From contig CAZYTA010000059.1 of NCBI GenBank assembly GCA_964650465.1, positions 1 through 14,678 of the forward strand: 14,678 bases of DNA, given 5' to 3'. Shown here one piece after another: positions 1 to 8,036 of the stretch (position 1 is its first letter; the number at the start of each line of letters is the position of its first letter). The stretch is from RGIG6353 sp964650465. Lineage in GTDB: Bacteria > Bacillota > Clostridia > Oscillospirales > SIG627. The position numbers and the translations under genes were made by a program. The notes under the pieces were generated by a model. It did no database searches and had not been told where the DNA came from. It worked only from the letters and a program-made list of their open reading frames with translations.

Positions 1-52
1 CGTACAGAGAGCGTAGCCGAGCAATGTGCGAGGCTAAAGCGAGTCGGACGTG

Positions 53-83
53 CGGTAGTGCTTTTTGCTAAAAAGCACTACCG
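53..83. repeat. Long hairpin upstream of ftsK, shared core with 13149-13167
   Basis: The sequence forms a perfect 14-bp stem (CGGTAGTGCTTTTT against its complement) around a 3-nt loop GCT. The inner 19 bases, TGCTTTTTGCTAAAAAGCA at 59-77, recur exactly and inverted at 13149-13167 after the ABC operon. As seen from the plus strand the loop is followed by an A-run, not a T-run, so as a terminator it would work better for minus-strand transcripts. It may be a dispersed hairpin repeat, or the terminator of a gene to the left of the window. The preceding 52 bases hold no gene I recognise. Confidence 0.6.
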
Positions 84-116
84 AGAAAAGAACACAAAAA
101 AACTATGAGGTAAAAA

Positions 117-2645
117 ATGAGTAACAATCAAAAAAGCTACAAGGTAAAAACAAAAAAGACTAAAGAAACAAAAAACAAGACTGCAGAAAAACAAAAGAAG
201 GGCTATACCCCGCCAAGTGAAGTAACGCTTCAGCTTATGCCCTTTTTATTTGTACTTATAGCCTTCTTTCTTGTGCTTTGCCTTTTCGCCACCTCATTTT
301 CGGGATGGTTCGGAGCCAAGGTCAAGCTTCTTCTGGCAGGGCTGTTTTCCTGGGGCGCTTACTTCATTCCCCCGCTGCTTGTTGCACGTGCCTTCTGCTT
401 CAGAAAAGAAGCTACCTCAAGACACCCTTGGAAAAACTGGGTTCTGTCGTTGGCTTTTGTAATAGTATTTGCAGCCATTGCGGCTACAGCCAAGGTGCAC
501 GTTGAGGGCTTTAACATTGCAAAGCATTTCACCTCCGCCACAGACGGCAACGCCATTACCACAGGCTCCCTTTTCGGCGGCATCATAGCCAACGCTCTGT
601 CGAAATTTATAGGACAAATCCCCACATTTATTATTCTTGTACTGACGGCGATTATCATTGTCCCCTTTACTGTGGGCAAAGCGCCCTCCGACCTTGCACG
701 CTTCACCGCAGGCAAGCTCCGTGACGGAAAGGAAAAGGCAGAAGAAGTAAAGAAGCGCCGTGAGGAATACTTTGAAAAGAAGGAAGCAGAGGAAGCTGAA
801 AGAGCTAAACAGGAAGCCGAAAAGGCTGAAAAGGAAAGAAAGCACAAAAAAGACTTTGATATCAATGTTGAAGGTCCAGGCGAGCCTGCTCCCGACATAG
901 AGGAGGACGAAGAGGATGATGAGGACGGTGACGTTATCATCGGTCCTGCAGTCAACGAGCCCGAGCAGTCAAGCCTCAAAACCATTTTCACAAACCCCGA
1001 CATTCCCGAAAACATGCAGGACTTTGAAGAAGAGGAGCTTCTTGAAGAAATGCAGGCAGAGACAGACATTAATCCCACAGAAAATGCATCGGAGGAAATC
1101 GATACGGAGGTCAAGGAAATTCCCGTTGAGGCTCAGCCCGATGAAGAATACGAGCCCGAATACATATTCCCTCCCGTGCATCTCCTGAAAAAAGCGCCTC
1201 CCCTTTCCGCCGAATTGAACAGCGAGTACGAGCAGACCGCAAAGAAGCTTGTTGATACTCTTGCATCCTTCGGTGTAAAGACAAAGGTAATAAACATTGC
1301 CAAGGGTCCCACTGTAACACGCTACGAGCTTCAGCCCGAGGTGGGTGTCAGAGTGCGTGCTATCCGTAACCTGTCAGACGACATTGCTCTCAGCCTTGCG
1401 GCAAAGGGTGTTAGAATAGAAGCCCCCATTCCCGGCAAGGAGGCTGTGGGCATTGAAGTACCCAATAAAAACACCGCAGTGGTTTCAATCAGAAGCCTTA
1501 TCGAAGCTCCCGCATTTGACTCCGCAAAGAGTAAGCTTACCACCTGTCTTGGTGTGGATGTTGCAGGCAATCCCGTATACTGCGACATCGCAAAGATGCC
1601 CCACATGATGATAGCGGGCACTACAGGCTCGGGTAAATCGGTATGTATTAACTCAATACTTATGAGTATCCTCTACAAGGCAAAACCCGATGAGGTAAAG
1701 CTCATACTTATCGACCCCAAGAAGATAGAGCTTGGTGTTTATAACGGAATATCCCATCTTCTTGTCCCTGTTGTCAGCGACCCCAAGAATGCGGCAGGCG
1801 CCCTTGCATGGTCTGTCAACGAAATGGAACGCCGCTTTGCTCTCATTGAGGAGACAGGTGTGCGTGAAATAAAGGCATACAACGAAGTAGCTCTCCGTGA
1901 CGGAAACAGAGAGGTGCTCCCCCACATAGTTATCATAATAGACGAGCTTGCCGACCTAATGATGATGGCACGTGACACCGTTGAAAGCTCTATTGCACGT
2001 ATCGCCCAGAAGGCACGTGCAGCAGGTATGCACCTTATCATCGGTACACAGAGACCCTCAGTTGATGTCATTACAGGTCTTATCAAGGCAAACGTACCCT
2101 CAAGAATTGCATTTACGGTTGCATCTCAGGTAGACTCCAGAACAATAATTGACGTTGTGGGAGCCGAAAAGCTGGTGGGCAAGGGTGATATGCTCTATGC
2201 GCCCGTCGGTGCTATGAACCCAATGCGTGTACAGGGCTCATTTGTCAGTGACAGCGAAATTGAGTCTGTTATAAGCTTCCTCAAGGGCAATTCAAATGCC
2301 GCATATGACGAGGAAATAATGGACAGCATCGAAAAGGAAGCGGCAAAATGCGAAAAGACCAAGTCCAAGGTCAGTGACAGCGAGGACGATTTCGGTGACG
2401 ATGATGACAATTCCCTCAATTCCGACCCCATGCTCCGCCCTGCTATCGAAATTGCCATTGACAGCGGTACAATCTCCACTTCAATGCTCCAGAGAAGGCT
2501 GAAGCTGGGTTATGCCAGAGCCGCACGTCTCATAGATAAAATGGAACAGCTGGGCATTGTCAGTGAGTTTGCAGGCTCAAAGCCCAGAACAGTGCTTATT
2601 TCCCATGAAAAGTATATGGAAATGGTGGCTAATTCAGAAAGCTGA
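117..2645 (+). CDS. ftsK: DNA translocase FtsK/SpoIIIE
   Basis: Membrane-anchored hexameric ATPase that pumps chromosomal DNA through the division or sporulation septum. The N-terminus has about four membrane segments within residues 36-187. A charged Lys/Glu- then Asp/Glu-rich linker covers about 195-350, and the alpha domain and RecA-like motor lie from about 360. Walker A is GTTGSGKS (501-508), Walker B ends in D609-E610, and the family motif TQRPSVDVITG begins near residue 644. A winged-helix gamma domain (about 770-833, with RRLKLGYARAARLIDKMEQ), which in this family reads the orienting DNA sequences, closes the protein. The length of 842 aa is normal for Firmicutes. The start is set by GAGG at 107-110, six bases before ATG. 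Sequence alone does not say whether the cellular role is closer to SpoIIIE (sporulation) or to SftA/FtsK (division); the membrane helices argue against SftA, which is soluble. Confidence 0.97.
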   Translation: MSNNQKSYKVKTKKTKETKNKTAEKQKKGYTPPSEVTLQLMPFLFVLIAFFLVLCLFATSFSGWFGAKVKLLLAGLFSWGAYFIPPLLVARAFCFRKEATSRHPWKNWVLSLAFVIVFAAIAATAKVHVEGFNIAKHFTSATDGNAITTGSLFGGIIANALSKFIGQIPTFIILVLTAIIIVPFTVGKAPSDLARFTAGKLRDGKEKAEEVKKRREEYFEKKEAEEAERAKQEAEKAEKERKHKKDFDINVEGPGEPAPDIEEDEEDDEDGDVIIGPAVNEPEQSSLKTIFTNPDIPENMQDFEEEELLEEMQAETDINPTENASEEIDTEVKEIPVEAQPDEEYEPEYIFPPVHLLKKAPPLSAELNSEYEQTAKKLVDTLASFGVKTKVINIAKGPTVTRYELQPEVGVRVRAIRNLSDDIALSLAAKGVRIEAPIPGKEAVGIEVPNKNTAVVSIRSLIEAPAFDSAKSKLTTCLGVDVAGNPVYCDIAKMPHMMIAGTTGSGKSVCINSILMSILYKAKPDEVKLILIDPKKIELGVYNGISHLLVPVVSDPKNAAGALAWSVNEMERRFALIEETGVREIKAYNEVALRDGNREVLPHIVIIIDELADLMMMARDTVESSIARIAQKARAAGMHLIIGTQRPSVDVITGLIKANVPSRIAFTVASQVDSRTIIDVVGAEKLVGKGDMLYAPVGAMNPMRVQGSFVSDSEIESVISFLKGNSNAAYDEEIMDSIEKEAAKCEKTKSKVSDSEDDFGDDDDNSLNSDPMLRPAIEIAIDSGTISTSMLQRRLKLGYARAARLIDKMEQLGIVSEFAGSKPRTVLISHEKYMEMVANSES

Positions 2646-2657
2646 GATTATTAACGG

Positions 2658-2685
2658 TTGTTAATTTATAACCGAAAGATACAAA
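2658..2685 (+). promoter_or_regulatory. Candidate promoter for the 2717 gene
   Basis: TTGTTA (2658-2663), 16 bases, then TACAAA (2680-2685). Each hexamer matches the sigma-A consensus at 4 of 6 positions. It sits in the 71-bp gap after ftsK, in which I see no terminator, so read-through from ftsK is equally possible. Confidence 0.25.
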
Positions 2686-2716
2686 CGAAAACAATCATTT
2701 TTAAGGGCAAAAAACA

Positions 2717-3463
2717 ATGAATGAAAAATTAAAGTCTTTTTTCGATGTCTATGAATCAGACGAGGGCAAGGAAATACTTGCCCTCGGAGAAAAAATAAAG
2801 AAGCTGGACAAATCCAACGACCGAAGAATGAAATTTATTATTCTTATGTCCGTCATATCAATGACAGTACTGGGCTTTTTTGCACTGGGGGTAACGGGTG
2901 CGGTTTTATTCTTTGCCATAACCGTTGTTGCATCCTTCTGGCTGTACTATTCCTCAAAGAAAAACGTACTTTTGAAGTACCTCACCTTCTACCGTTCAAG
3001 AGTACCCAAAATGATAGCAATGGCAGAGGGTATCGAGGTGACAGCCGAGGAGATCCCCGACGAGTCTTTTGTGTCCACCCTGTCGGACAAGGGTAAGCTT
3101 GCCTACAGAATGTGCCACCGCTACGGTGACCTTTATATTGGCTTTGCCAAGTTTATGATTGGCAGTGAGCCTGTTTTGCAGGGACTTTTGTACTATACCG
3201 AGGGTGAGTGTACCCCCAAGTCTCTTGAAGGGCTGTTGAGCGGGAATTTCAGCGATTTTGTTATAAAATCCGAAAGCGGAAAATCAATGCTGTTTATCCC
3301 GGGCGTTGAGGATTATCTGGGCGGAAGAGTGGAAATGAAGGATGACCTGTCCTTTACTGCACTTGTACGTCAATATGACTATTACCTCCTTGGCAAAAGC
3401 TTCAAGGCGGCTGTAAACGGACAGGAAACAAATGACACAGATATCTTCCACGAGGTAGAATAA
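2717..3463 (+). CDS. Two-helix membrane protein of unknown function
   Basis: I do not recognise a family. The 248-aa product has a charged N-terminal stretch (1-37, Lys/Glu/Asp rich), a hydrophobic hairpin of two membrane segments (about 39-57 and 59-78), then a roughly 165-residue soluble part with mixed charge. There is no signal peptide, so both ends probably face the cytoplasm. The start is supported by AAGGG at 2703-2707, nine bases before ATG. The last base of its TAA is the first base of the next gene's ATG (TAATG), so the two are very likely translationally coupled. A perfect 10-bp inverted repeat (2761-2786) lies about 45 bases inside the reading frame. The context suggests a job connected to the following glycoside hydrolase, but nothing in the protein shows one. 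Confidence 0.85.
   Translation: MNEKLKSFFDVYESDEGKEILALGEKIKKLDKSNDRRMKFIILMSVISMTVLGFFALGVTGAVLFFAITVVASFWLYYSSKKNVLLKYLTFYRSRVPKMIAMAEGIEVTAEEIPDESFVSTLSDKGKLAYRMCHRYGDLYIGFAKFMIGSEPVLQGLLYYTEGECTPKSLEGLLSGNFSDFVIKSESGKSMLFIPGVEDYLGGRVEMKDDLSFTALVRQYDYYLLGKSFKAAVNGQETNDTDIFHEVE
2761..2786. other. Strong hairpin inside the start of the 2717 gene
   Basis: CGAGGGCAAG (2761-2770), a 6-base loop, and CTTGCCCTCG (2777-2786) form a perfect 10-bp GC-rich stem within codons 15-24. No T-run follows, so it does not look like a terminator. It could slow early translation or protect the mRNA. Confidence 0.5.
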
Positions 3464-4923
3464 TGTTTGTAAATATCGATATAAGTACAGTTGTACATCC
3501 CTTTCTCAACCGTGTGTGCGGCAAGGAGAATTTTACAAAGGAAATGCTTTACCCCTTTGTTGACCAATATGCAGACACAGAGGTCACCGACCTCCTTTTC
3601 AACATTTTCTGCAATTATTCGGCAACTCCTTCACAGGTATGGGGTACATACGAGGAAAAGTATCGGCAGACCGAGGAAAACGGACATAAGGTTGACTACA
3701 AGAGCACCTTTTCCTGTCTGCACATATTAAACGAGGAATACGGCACAGACCCCTTCGCTGTGTGGATAGACCGTTGCAAAGCCAAGGGCATACGCCCCTG
3801 GCTTTCTTTTCGCATGAATGATGCCCACAACAACGGAGATATGCCATATTCTTCGAGAACAGCCTTCTTTTACGAGGCAAAGGCAAAGGGCTGGACACTT
3901 GGCAGTGAATACGGCTACTACGGCTACGGCTTCGATTACGGCGTAGCCGAAATAAGACAGAGGCTTCTCTCATATATTGCAGAACAGCTTGACCGCTACG
4001 ATGTTGACGGAATCGAGCTTGACTTTCTCAGAGAAATCATATGCTTTAAGTATCACACAGCCGATATGAAGAAATGCATTGAAATAATGAACACCTTTAT
4101 CGGCGATGTAAAGAAAATAATAAAGCAAGCCGAAAATAAAAAGGGCAGCAGAATACTCCTTGCAGTCAGGTGTATGAGAGATTATGAACAGTCCCTGCGT
4201 TACGGCTTTGACCCTGCCTTATGGGATGCGGATATTCTTATTCCTTCCCCCCGCTGGGCTTCAAGTGACAGCGGCATCAAGGTGCGGGAATGGAAGAAGC
4301 TCTGTCCCAAATCCAAGATTATACCTTGTGTGGAGACTGTTCTCGCCGTTGAACCCGACCGCTCGGGTATTATGTCGGCAGAGGTGGCACGCGGTCATAT
4401 AGCATCCTTTATGGCACAGGGCGGAGATGATTTTTATCTCTACAACTATTTCTCTGACCCCGACTCTCCCTATGCGGAAAACGCATCGCCAAAGGGGCAT
4501 CCCTACCACAGAAATACAAAGCTGTACAGCCATCCCCACGCTTATCCAAAGCGCTTTGCTGTCGTTGGACAGTCAAGCGAGTATTACCCCGACACCTTTG
4601 CTATCCGGCGCCCCTTCCCTGCTCTTGACGGCGAATTTGAAATAGTCACGGGAGATGTCCCCTCCGATAAGACCGTTTCGCTGATAATCGGTGTTGAGGG
4701 TGACATAAAAGACACAAGAGTAAGTGTAAACGGTGTGGAGTGCCAAGGCTTTACACCTGTTGACCTGACATACATACCTGGTATCGGTGCGCAGCCCGAC
4801 GGGTATGTTAACAAAGAGACAAAATGCTATATGTGCAACATAAACGCAATCAACCCCACCGTGCAAAAGGTTTCGGTATCGGGAAGCATAAATGTCAACT
4901 GGATAGAGCTTACCTTAATATAA
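3463..4923 (+). CDS. Putative TIM-barrel glycoside hydrolase, cytoplasmic
   Basis: The 486-aa product looks like a (beta/alpha)8 carbohydrate-active enzyme. GIRPWLSFRMND (about residues 110-121) resembles a barrel strand with substrate-contacting Arg and Asp. D182-G-I-E185-L-D187-F-L-R190 is the typical strand motif in which a Glu or Asp acts as catalytic residue. GGDDFYLYNY follows at about 320-330 as a late barrel strand. From about residue 395 the protein turns into a beta-rich tail (DTRVSVNGVECQGF) that looks like a small accessory sandwich domain. It has no signal peptide or membrane segment. I cannot place it in a numbered GH family; it recalls the 'glycosyl hydrolase-like' groups seen beside GH95 and sulfatase genes. 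Translation is coupled to the upstream gene by TAATG. A GH95-like gene follows after 92 bp, which supports a shared catabolic role. Confidence 0.75.
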   Translation: MFVNIDISTVVHPFLNRVCGKENFTKEMLYPFVDQYADTEVTDLLFNIFCNYSATPSQVWGTYEEKYRQTEENGHKVDYKSTFSCLHILNEEYGTDPFAVWIDRCKAKGIRPWLSFRMNDAHNNGDMPYSSRTAFFYEAKAKGWTLGSEYGYYGYGFDYGVAEIRQRLLSYIAEQLDRYDVDGIELDFLREIICFKYHTADMKKCIEIMNTFIGDVKKIIKQAENKKGSRILLAVRCMRDYEQSLRYGFDPALWDADILIPSPRWASSDSGIKVREWKKLCPKSKIIPCVETVLAVEPDRSGIMSAEVARGHIASFMAQGGDDFYLYNYFSDPDSPYAENASPKGHPYHRNTKLYSHPHAYPKRFAVVGQSSEYYPDTFAIRRPFPALDGEFEIVTGDVPSDKTVSLIIGVEGDIKDTRVSVNGVECQGFTPVDLTYIPGIGAQPDGYVNKETKCYMCNINAINPTVQKVSVSGSINVNWIELTLI

Positions 4924-4931
4924 GGCTTTTT

Positions 4932-4950
4932 TATCTCATTTAGTGGGATA
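4932..4950 (+). other. Weak hairpin between the two glycosidase genes
   Basis: TATCTCA (4932-4938) pairs with TGGGATA (4944-4950) with one G-U wobble around a 5-base loop. It is short, AT-rich and lacks a strong T-run after it, so it is at best a partial terminator or a processing site. Confidence 0.25.
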
Positions 4951-4976
4951 TTTCCATTTATTAAGCTTCTGTAATG

Positions 4977-4985
4977 TGTTAAAAT
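4977..4985 (+). promoter_or_regulatory. Candidate extended -10 promoter for the GH95-like gene
   Basis: TGTTAAAAT fits the extended -10 form TGn-TAAAAT, 31 bases before the start codon at 5016. No good -35 hexamer lies 17 bases upstream (TTTATT is the nearest). It could give the 5016 gene expression independent of the upstream pair. Confidence 0.35.
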
Positions 4986-5015
4986 AAAACATAATTTAAG
5001 CTGAGGGGAATAATT

Positions 5016-8000
5016 ATGAAGCATTCGGTTGTATTTGATAATATTGAAAATCACTGGGACAATGCCCTGCCCTTTGGCAACGGCACCTTTGGATGTATGC
5101 TTTTTTTTGAAAAAGGCAGACTCAATATGCCAATGAATCACTACGAGGTGTACTACAACATCTCCGACCCGCTGTTGCCCGAGGATAAATTGAACGCAAT
5201 GCCCGAATGTGAAAATCCGGGTGAAGAGCACCGCAGATGCAGAAAGCAGGCAGACGAAAGCCGACCCGGTGATGACGGACTCACCTGTCTTTTCAGGTCC
5301 TCCAGAGAGGCAACGCTCAACAACAAAAGCTACGGAATATTCAAATTTTCGGAAACCTTTCCTCAGACGGGAGAGCTAATATTCACCTTTAAAAAAGTGT
5401 GTAAAAAGCATAACCTTGCCCTCTTGCTTGAGGAGGCAAAGGGTATTTTGACCCTTGACGGCAATACCGAGGCGGAAACTGCAGTAACCCGACGTGACTG
5501 CATAATAAACACAGTGAAGCAGGGGGACAACGCCCTTGAGAGTATAACTGTGTCCTTCCCCGACTACAGAGACTCCGACCCGCCCATTGTAAAATATAAA
5601 CAGCTTGACAGCAAAACAGTCATTTATACGGTGATGCGTCAGGTAAGCGATGATAAGACAGCCGTATTTTCGGGAGCTTTGCGCTTTTCGGGGGCAGAAG
5701 TCAAAATAGGCGGAGAATATGACAACAATGCCGTTATAGAAATCATAAAAAGCGAGAAAACCATCCGCATATTTACGGGTATTTTCACCGATTGGAGATA
5801 CAAGGATACCGAGGCGGCGGCTGTTGAGGGCATCAACGCCTTTGAAGAGCAGGAAAAAGAGCTTTTAGAAGAGCACCGTGCCTACTACAAGGACTTTTTT
5901 GAACATTCCTGTATATCTCTGCCCGACAAATTCCTTGAAAAGATATATCTGATAAACCAATACGCCCTTGATTGTTGCAGCGGCAAGGACGGAATAATGA
6001 AGCATCAGGCTTGCGGACTCAACGGACTGTGGGCAATAAGACACCCTAATCTCTGGGGCAGTAAATGGTATTGGGATGTGAACATTCAGGCGGCATTCGC
6101 AGGAGTGTTTTCAAGCAACCGTCTGGACCTGGCAAAGGTATTTTCCGACGGTCTTATGACCTATAAAGAAAGCGCCCAAAGACACGCACATGACATTCAC
6201 GGCATGACAGGTATGTCAATAGACTACCCTTACGATTTCTATTATTCCTGCTTTGTCTGGTGCGCACAGTATATGTGGTATCTCTATGAATACAGCCTCG
6301 ACACAGAATATCTGAAAAATGAAGCATACCCCGTATTTCTCAAGCTTTGCGAGTTTTCTCTTCAGCTTTTTGAGTACGATGAAGAAAGAGGCGTCTACAC
6401 TGTTTATCCCGATGTCTCACCCGAGCAGGGACCTCTTACTCATAACAGTGTTATAACGGTAGCCTGTGTGAAATACCTTTTAAAATTCACACTTGAGGCG
6501 GCTGAAATTCTGGGAGATAAAAACAAGCTTCTTGCCGATGTAAAAAATATGCTTGGCAAGCTTCCTCAATATCCCATAAGCGGTGAGGGTATGTACGGAA
6601 TACACCTCAGAGACTCCGAGGATGCTCCCGACAATTTGTGGATAAGACATCCCAGTATGCTCATGCCTGTTTTCCCAATCGGCGAAATAGGCATAGACAG
6701 CAGTGAGGAAACAAAGAGAATAATTTCAAACACCATAGATTACCTTGAGGACCGTTGCGAAATCGGAATTTTCGGCTGCAGCTGGATAGCGGCGGCTGCG
6801 GCAAGAATAGGCAAGGGACAGGCGGCAATACGCTTCCTCTACGAGAGAGGCATCGACCATATGCTCCGCACAAACGGACTTACGGCAGAAGAAACAGACA
6901 GGTTTATAAATTACTGTCTCATTGCCCGACAGCCTCTGTATTACCCCTGTATGATGGAATTTTCGGGCGAGATGCTGGCGGCTGTCAACGAGATGCTTTT
7001 GCAGTCGCACAACGGTATAATAAGGCTCTTCCCTGCCATACCCGACGGTGATGCCGAATATGAACGGTACCAACACAAGGGATATTATCTTGGAGAATAT
7101 TTGGCAATTCGCCGCGAATATCCCAAATGGGAGAATGTGAGCTTCACAAAGCTTCTTGCAAAGGGTGCCTTCGAGATTTCCGCCGAAATGAAAAACCGCA
7201 TTATCACAGGTGTCAGCGTGCTGAGTAAAAAGGGCGGCAGACTGGTTATTGCCTCCGATTACTTTGACCAAAGTGTAAATGTACTCTGCGACGGCAGGGC
7301 TGTCCCCTGCACAAGAGAGAAAAACACATTTACTCTTGATACCCAAAAGGGAAAGACCTATATTTTCGGAAATGCGCCCTCTCCCCTTTCAGACAACGGC
7401 TATGACAGCGGAATTGACACTCACATGACCTATACCAAGCGCTGTATATCCATTGGCGAAAACAGCGAAACCGCCTACCGCAGAAAGCTTGACGGTGCAA
7501 TGCGTGATTGGTACTACGGCAATCAGCTAATGTCAAACCACACAGTGTACAAATTCGACTTTACAAAGCAGGACACCAAGGACTATGCCCCCGAAATACC
7601 GCTTCAGACAATGGAAAGCGGCGGTATTGTTATGAAAGGCATGGACTTTGTAAGGCAGGGCGGCGAAGTGTTCACTCACAAGGCAGGCTATGGCTTTGAC
7701 AGGCAGGTAAGCATTGTCAAAAGAGACGGACCCGATGCTCTCAGATGCGATTTTGCCCAGGGCGAAGAAGAAGCTGAATTCATAATCGAAATGCCTCGGG
7801 GACAGTATGAGCTTCTTGTAATATCGGGTGACAGCCGCGAGGACAGCGTAAGCATCATATCCGGCAAAAACTGCCGAAGTGCGGGAGGTGCTCTTGTCCC
7901 TGCAGGACAGTTCCAATGCGAGCTGATACCCATAATTCAAGAATACGATGAGCCCTTGGTGTTAAAGATTTCCACACTACAGGGTTGCAAATGGAAGCTG

Positions 8001-8036
8001 AATGCAATCATCGTCAACACTGTAAAGGGATATTAA
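5016..8036 (+). CDS. GH95-like glycoside hydrolase with C-terminal beta-sandwich
   Basis: The 1006-aa protein has the layout of glycoside hydrolase family 95 (alpha-L-fucosidases and alpha-L-galactosidases). NHWDNALPFGNGTFGCMLFF (about 12-31) is the N-terminal signature of the family (W-x-x-ALPxGNGxxGxMxF). An all-helical catalytic barrel follows at about 285-690, with NLWGSKWYWDVNIQ (345-358) aligning to the family's W-x-S-K-x-x-x-N-x-N-x-Q active-site segment and a VSPEQG motif at 467-472. In that segment the first of the two usual Asn is Asp354; Asn356 is kept. Residues about 844-1006 look like an added galactose-binding-type beta-sandwich (YKFDFTKQD near the start, MPRGQYELLVISGD in the middle). 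There is no signal peptide, so it should act in the cytoplasm on imported oligosaccharides. The start is supported by AGGGG at 5004-5008. Substrate is not determinable from sequence. Confidence 0.85.
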   Translation: MKHSVVFDNIENHWDNALPFGNGTFGCMLFFEKGRLNMPMNHYEVYYNISDPLLPEDKLNAMPECENPGEEHRRCRKQADESRPGDDGLTCLFRSSREATLNNKSYGIFKFSETFPQTGELIFTFKKVCKKHNLALLLEEAKGILTLDGNTEAETAVTRRDCIINTVKQGDNALESITVSFPDYRDSDPPIVKYKQLDSKTVIYTVMRQVSDDKTAVFSGALRFSGAEVKIGGEYDNNAVIEIIKSEKTIRIFTGIFTDWRYKDTEAAAVEGINAFEEQEKELLEEHRAYYKDFFEHSCISLPDKFLEKIYLINQYALDCCSGKDGIMKHQACGLNGLWAIRHPNLWGSKWYWDVNIQAAFAGVFSSNRLDLAKVFSDGLMTYKESAQRHAHDIHGMTGMSIDYPYDFYYSCFVWCAQYMWYLYEYSLDTEYLKNEAYPVFLKLCEFSLQLFEYDEERGVYTVYPDVSPEQGPLTHNSVITVACVKYLLKFTLEAAEILGDKNKLLADVKNMLGKLPQYPISGEGMYGIHLRDSEDAPDNLWIRHPSMLMPVFPIGEIGIDSSEETKRIISNTIDYLEDRCEIGIFGCSWIAAAAARIGKGQAAIRFLYERGIDHMLRTNGLTAEETDRFINYCLIARQPLYYPCMMEFSGEMLAAVNEMLLQSHNGIIRLFPAIPDGDAEYERYQHKGYYLGEYLAIRREYPKWENVSFTKLLAKGAFEISAEMKNRIITGVSVLSKKGGRLVIASDYFDQSVNVLCDGRAVPCTREKNTFTLDTQKGKTYIFGNAPSPLSDNGYDSGIDTHMTYTKRCISIGENSETAYRRKLDGAMRDWYYGNQLMSNHTVYKFDFTKQDTKDYAPEIPLQTMESGGIVMKGMDFVRQGGEVFTHKAGYGFDRQVSIVKRDGPDALRCDFAQGEEEAEFIIEMPRGQYELLVISGDSREDSVSIISGKNCRSAGGALVPAGQFQCELIPIIQEYDEPLVLKISTLQGCKWKLNAIIVNTVKGY

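Noticed and set aside
1..108. Frame open from base 1 to a TGA at 106, possibly the end of an upstream gene
   Set aside because: It reads through the hairpin repeat and has no recognisable motif. A gene tail cannot be excluded, but nothing supports it.
359..1114. Long minus-strand serine-rich frame opposite ftsK
   Set aside because: The serine runs come from reading the Glu/Asp-rich linker codons backwards. There is no ribosome site or family, and ftsK is certain.
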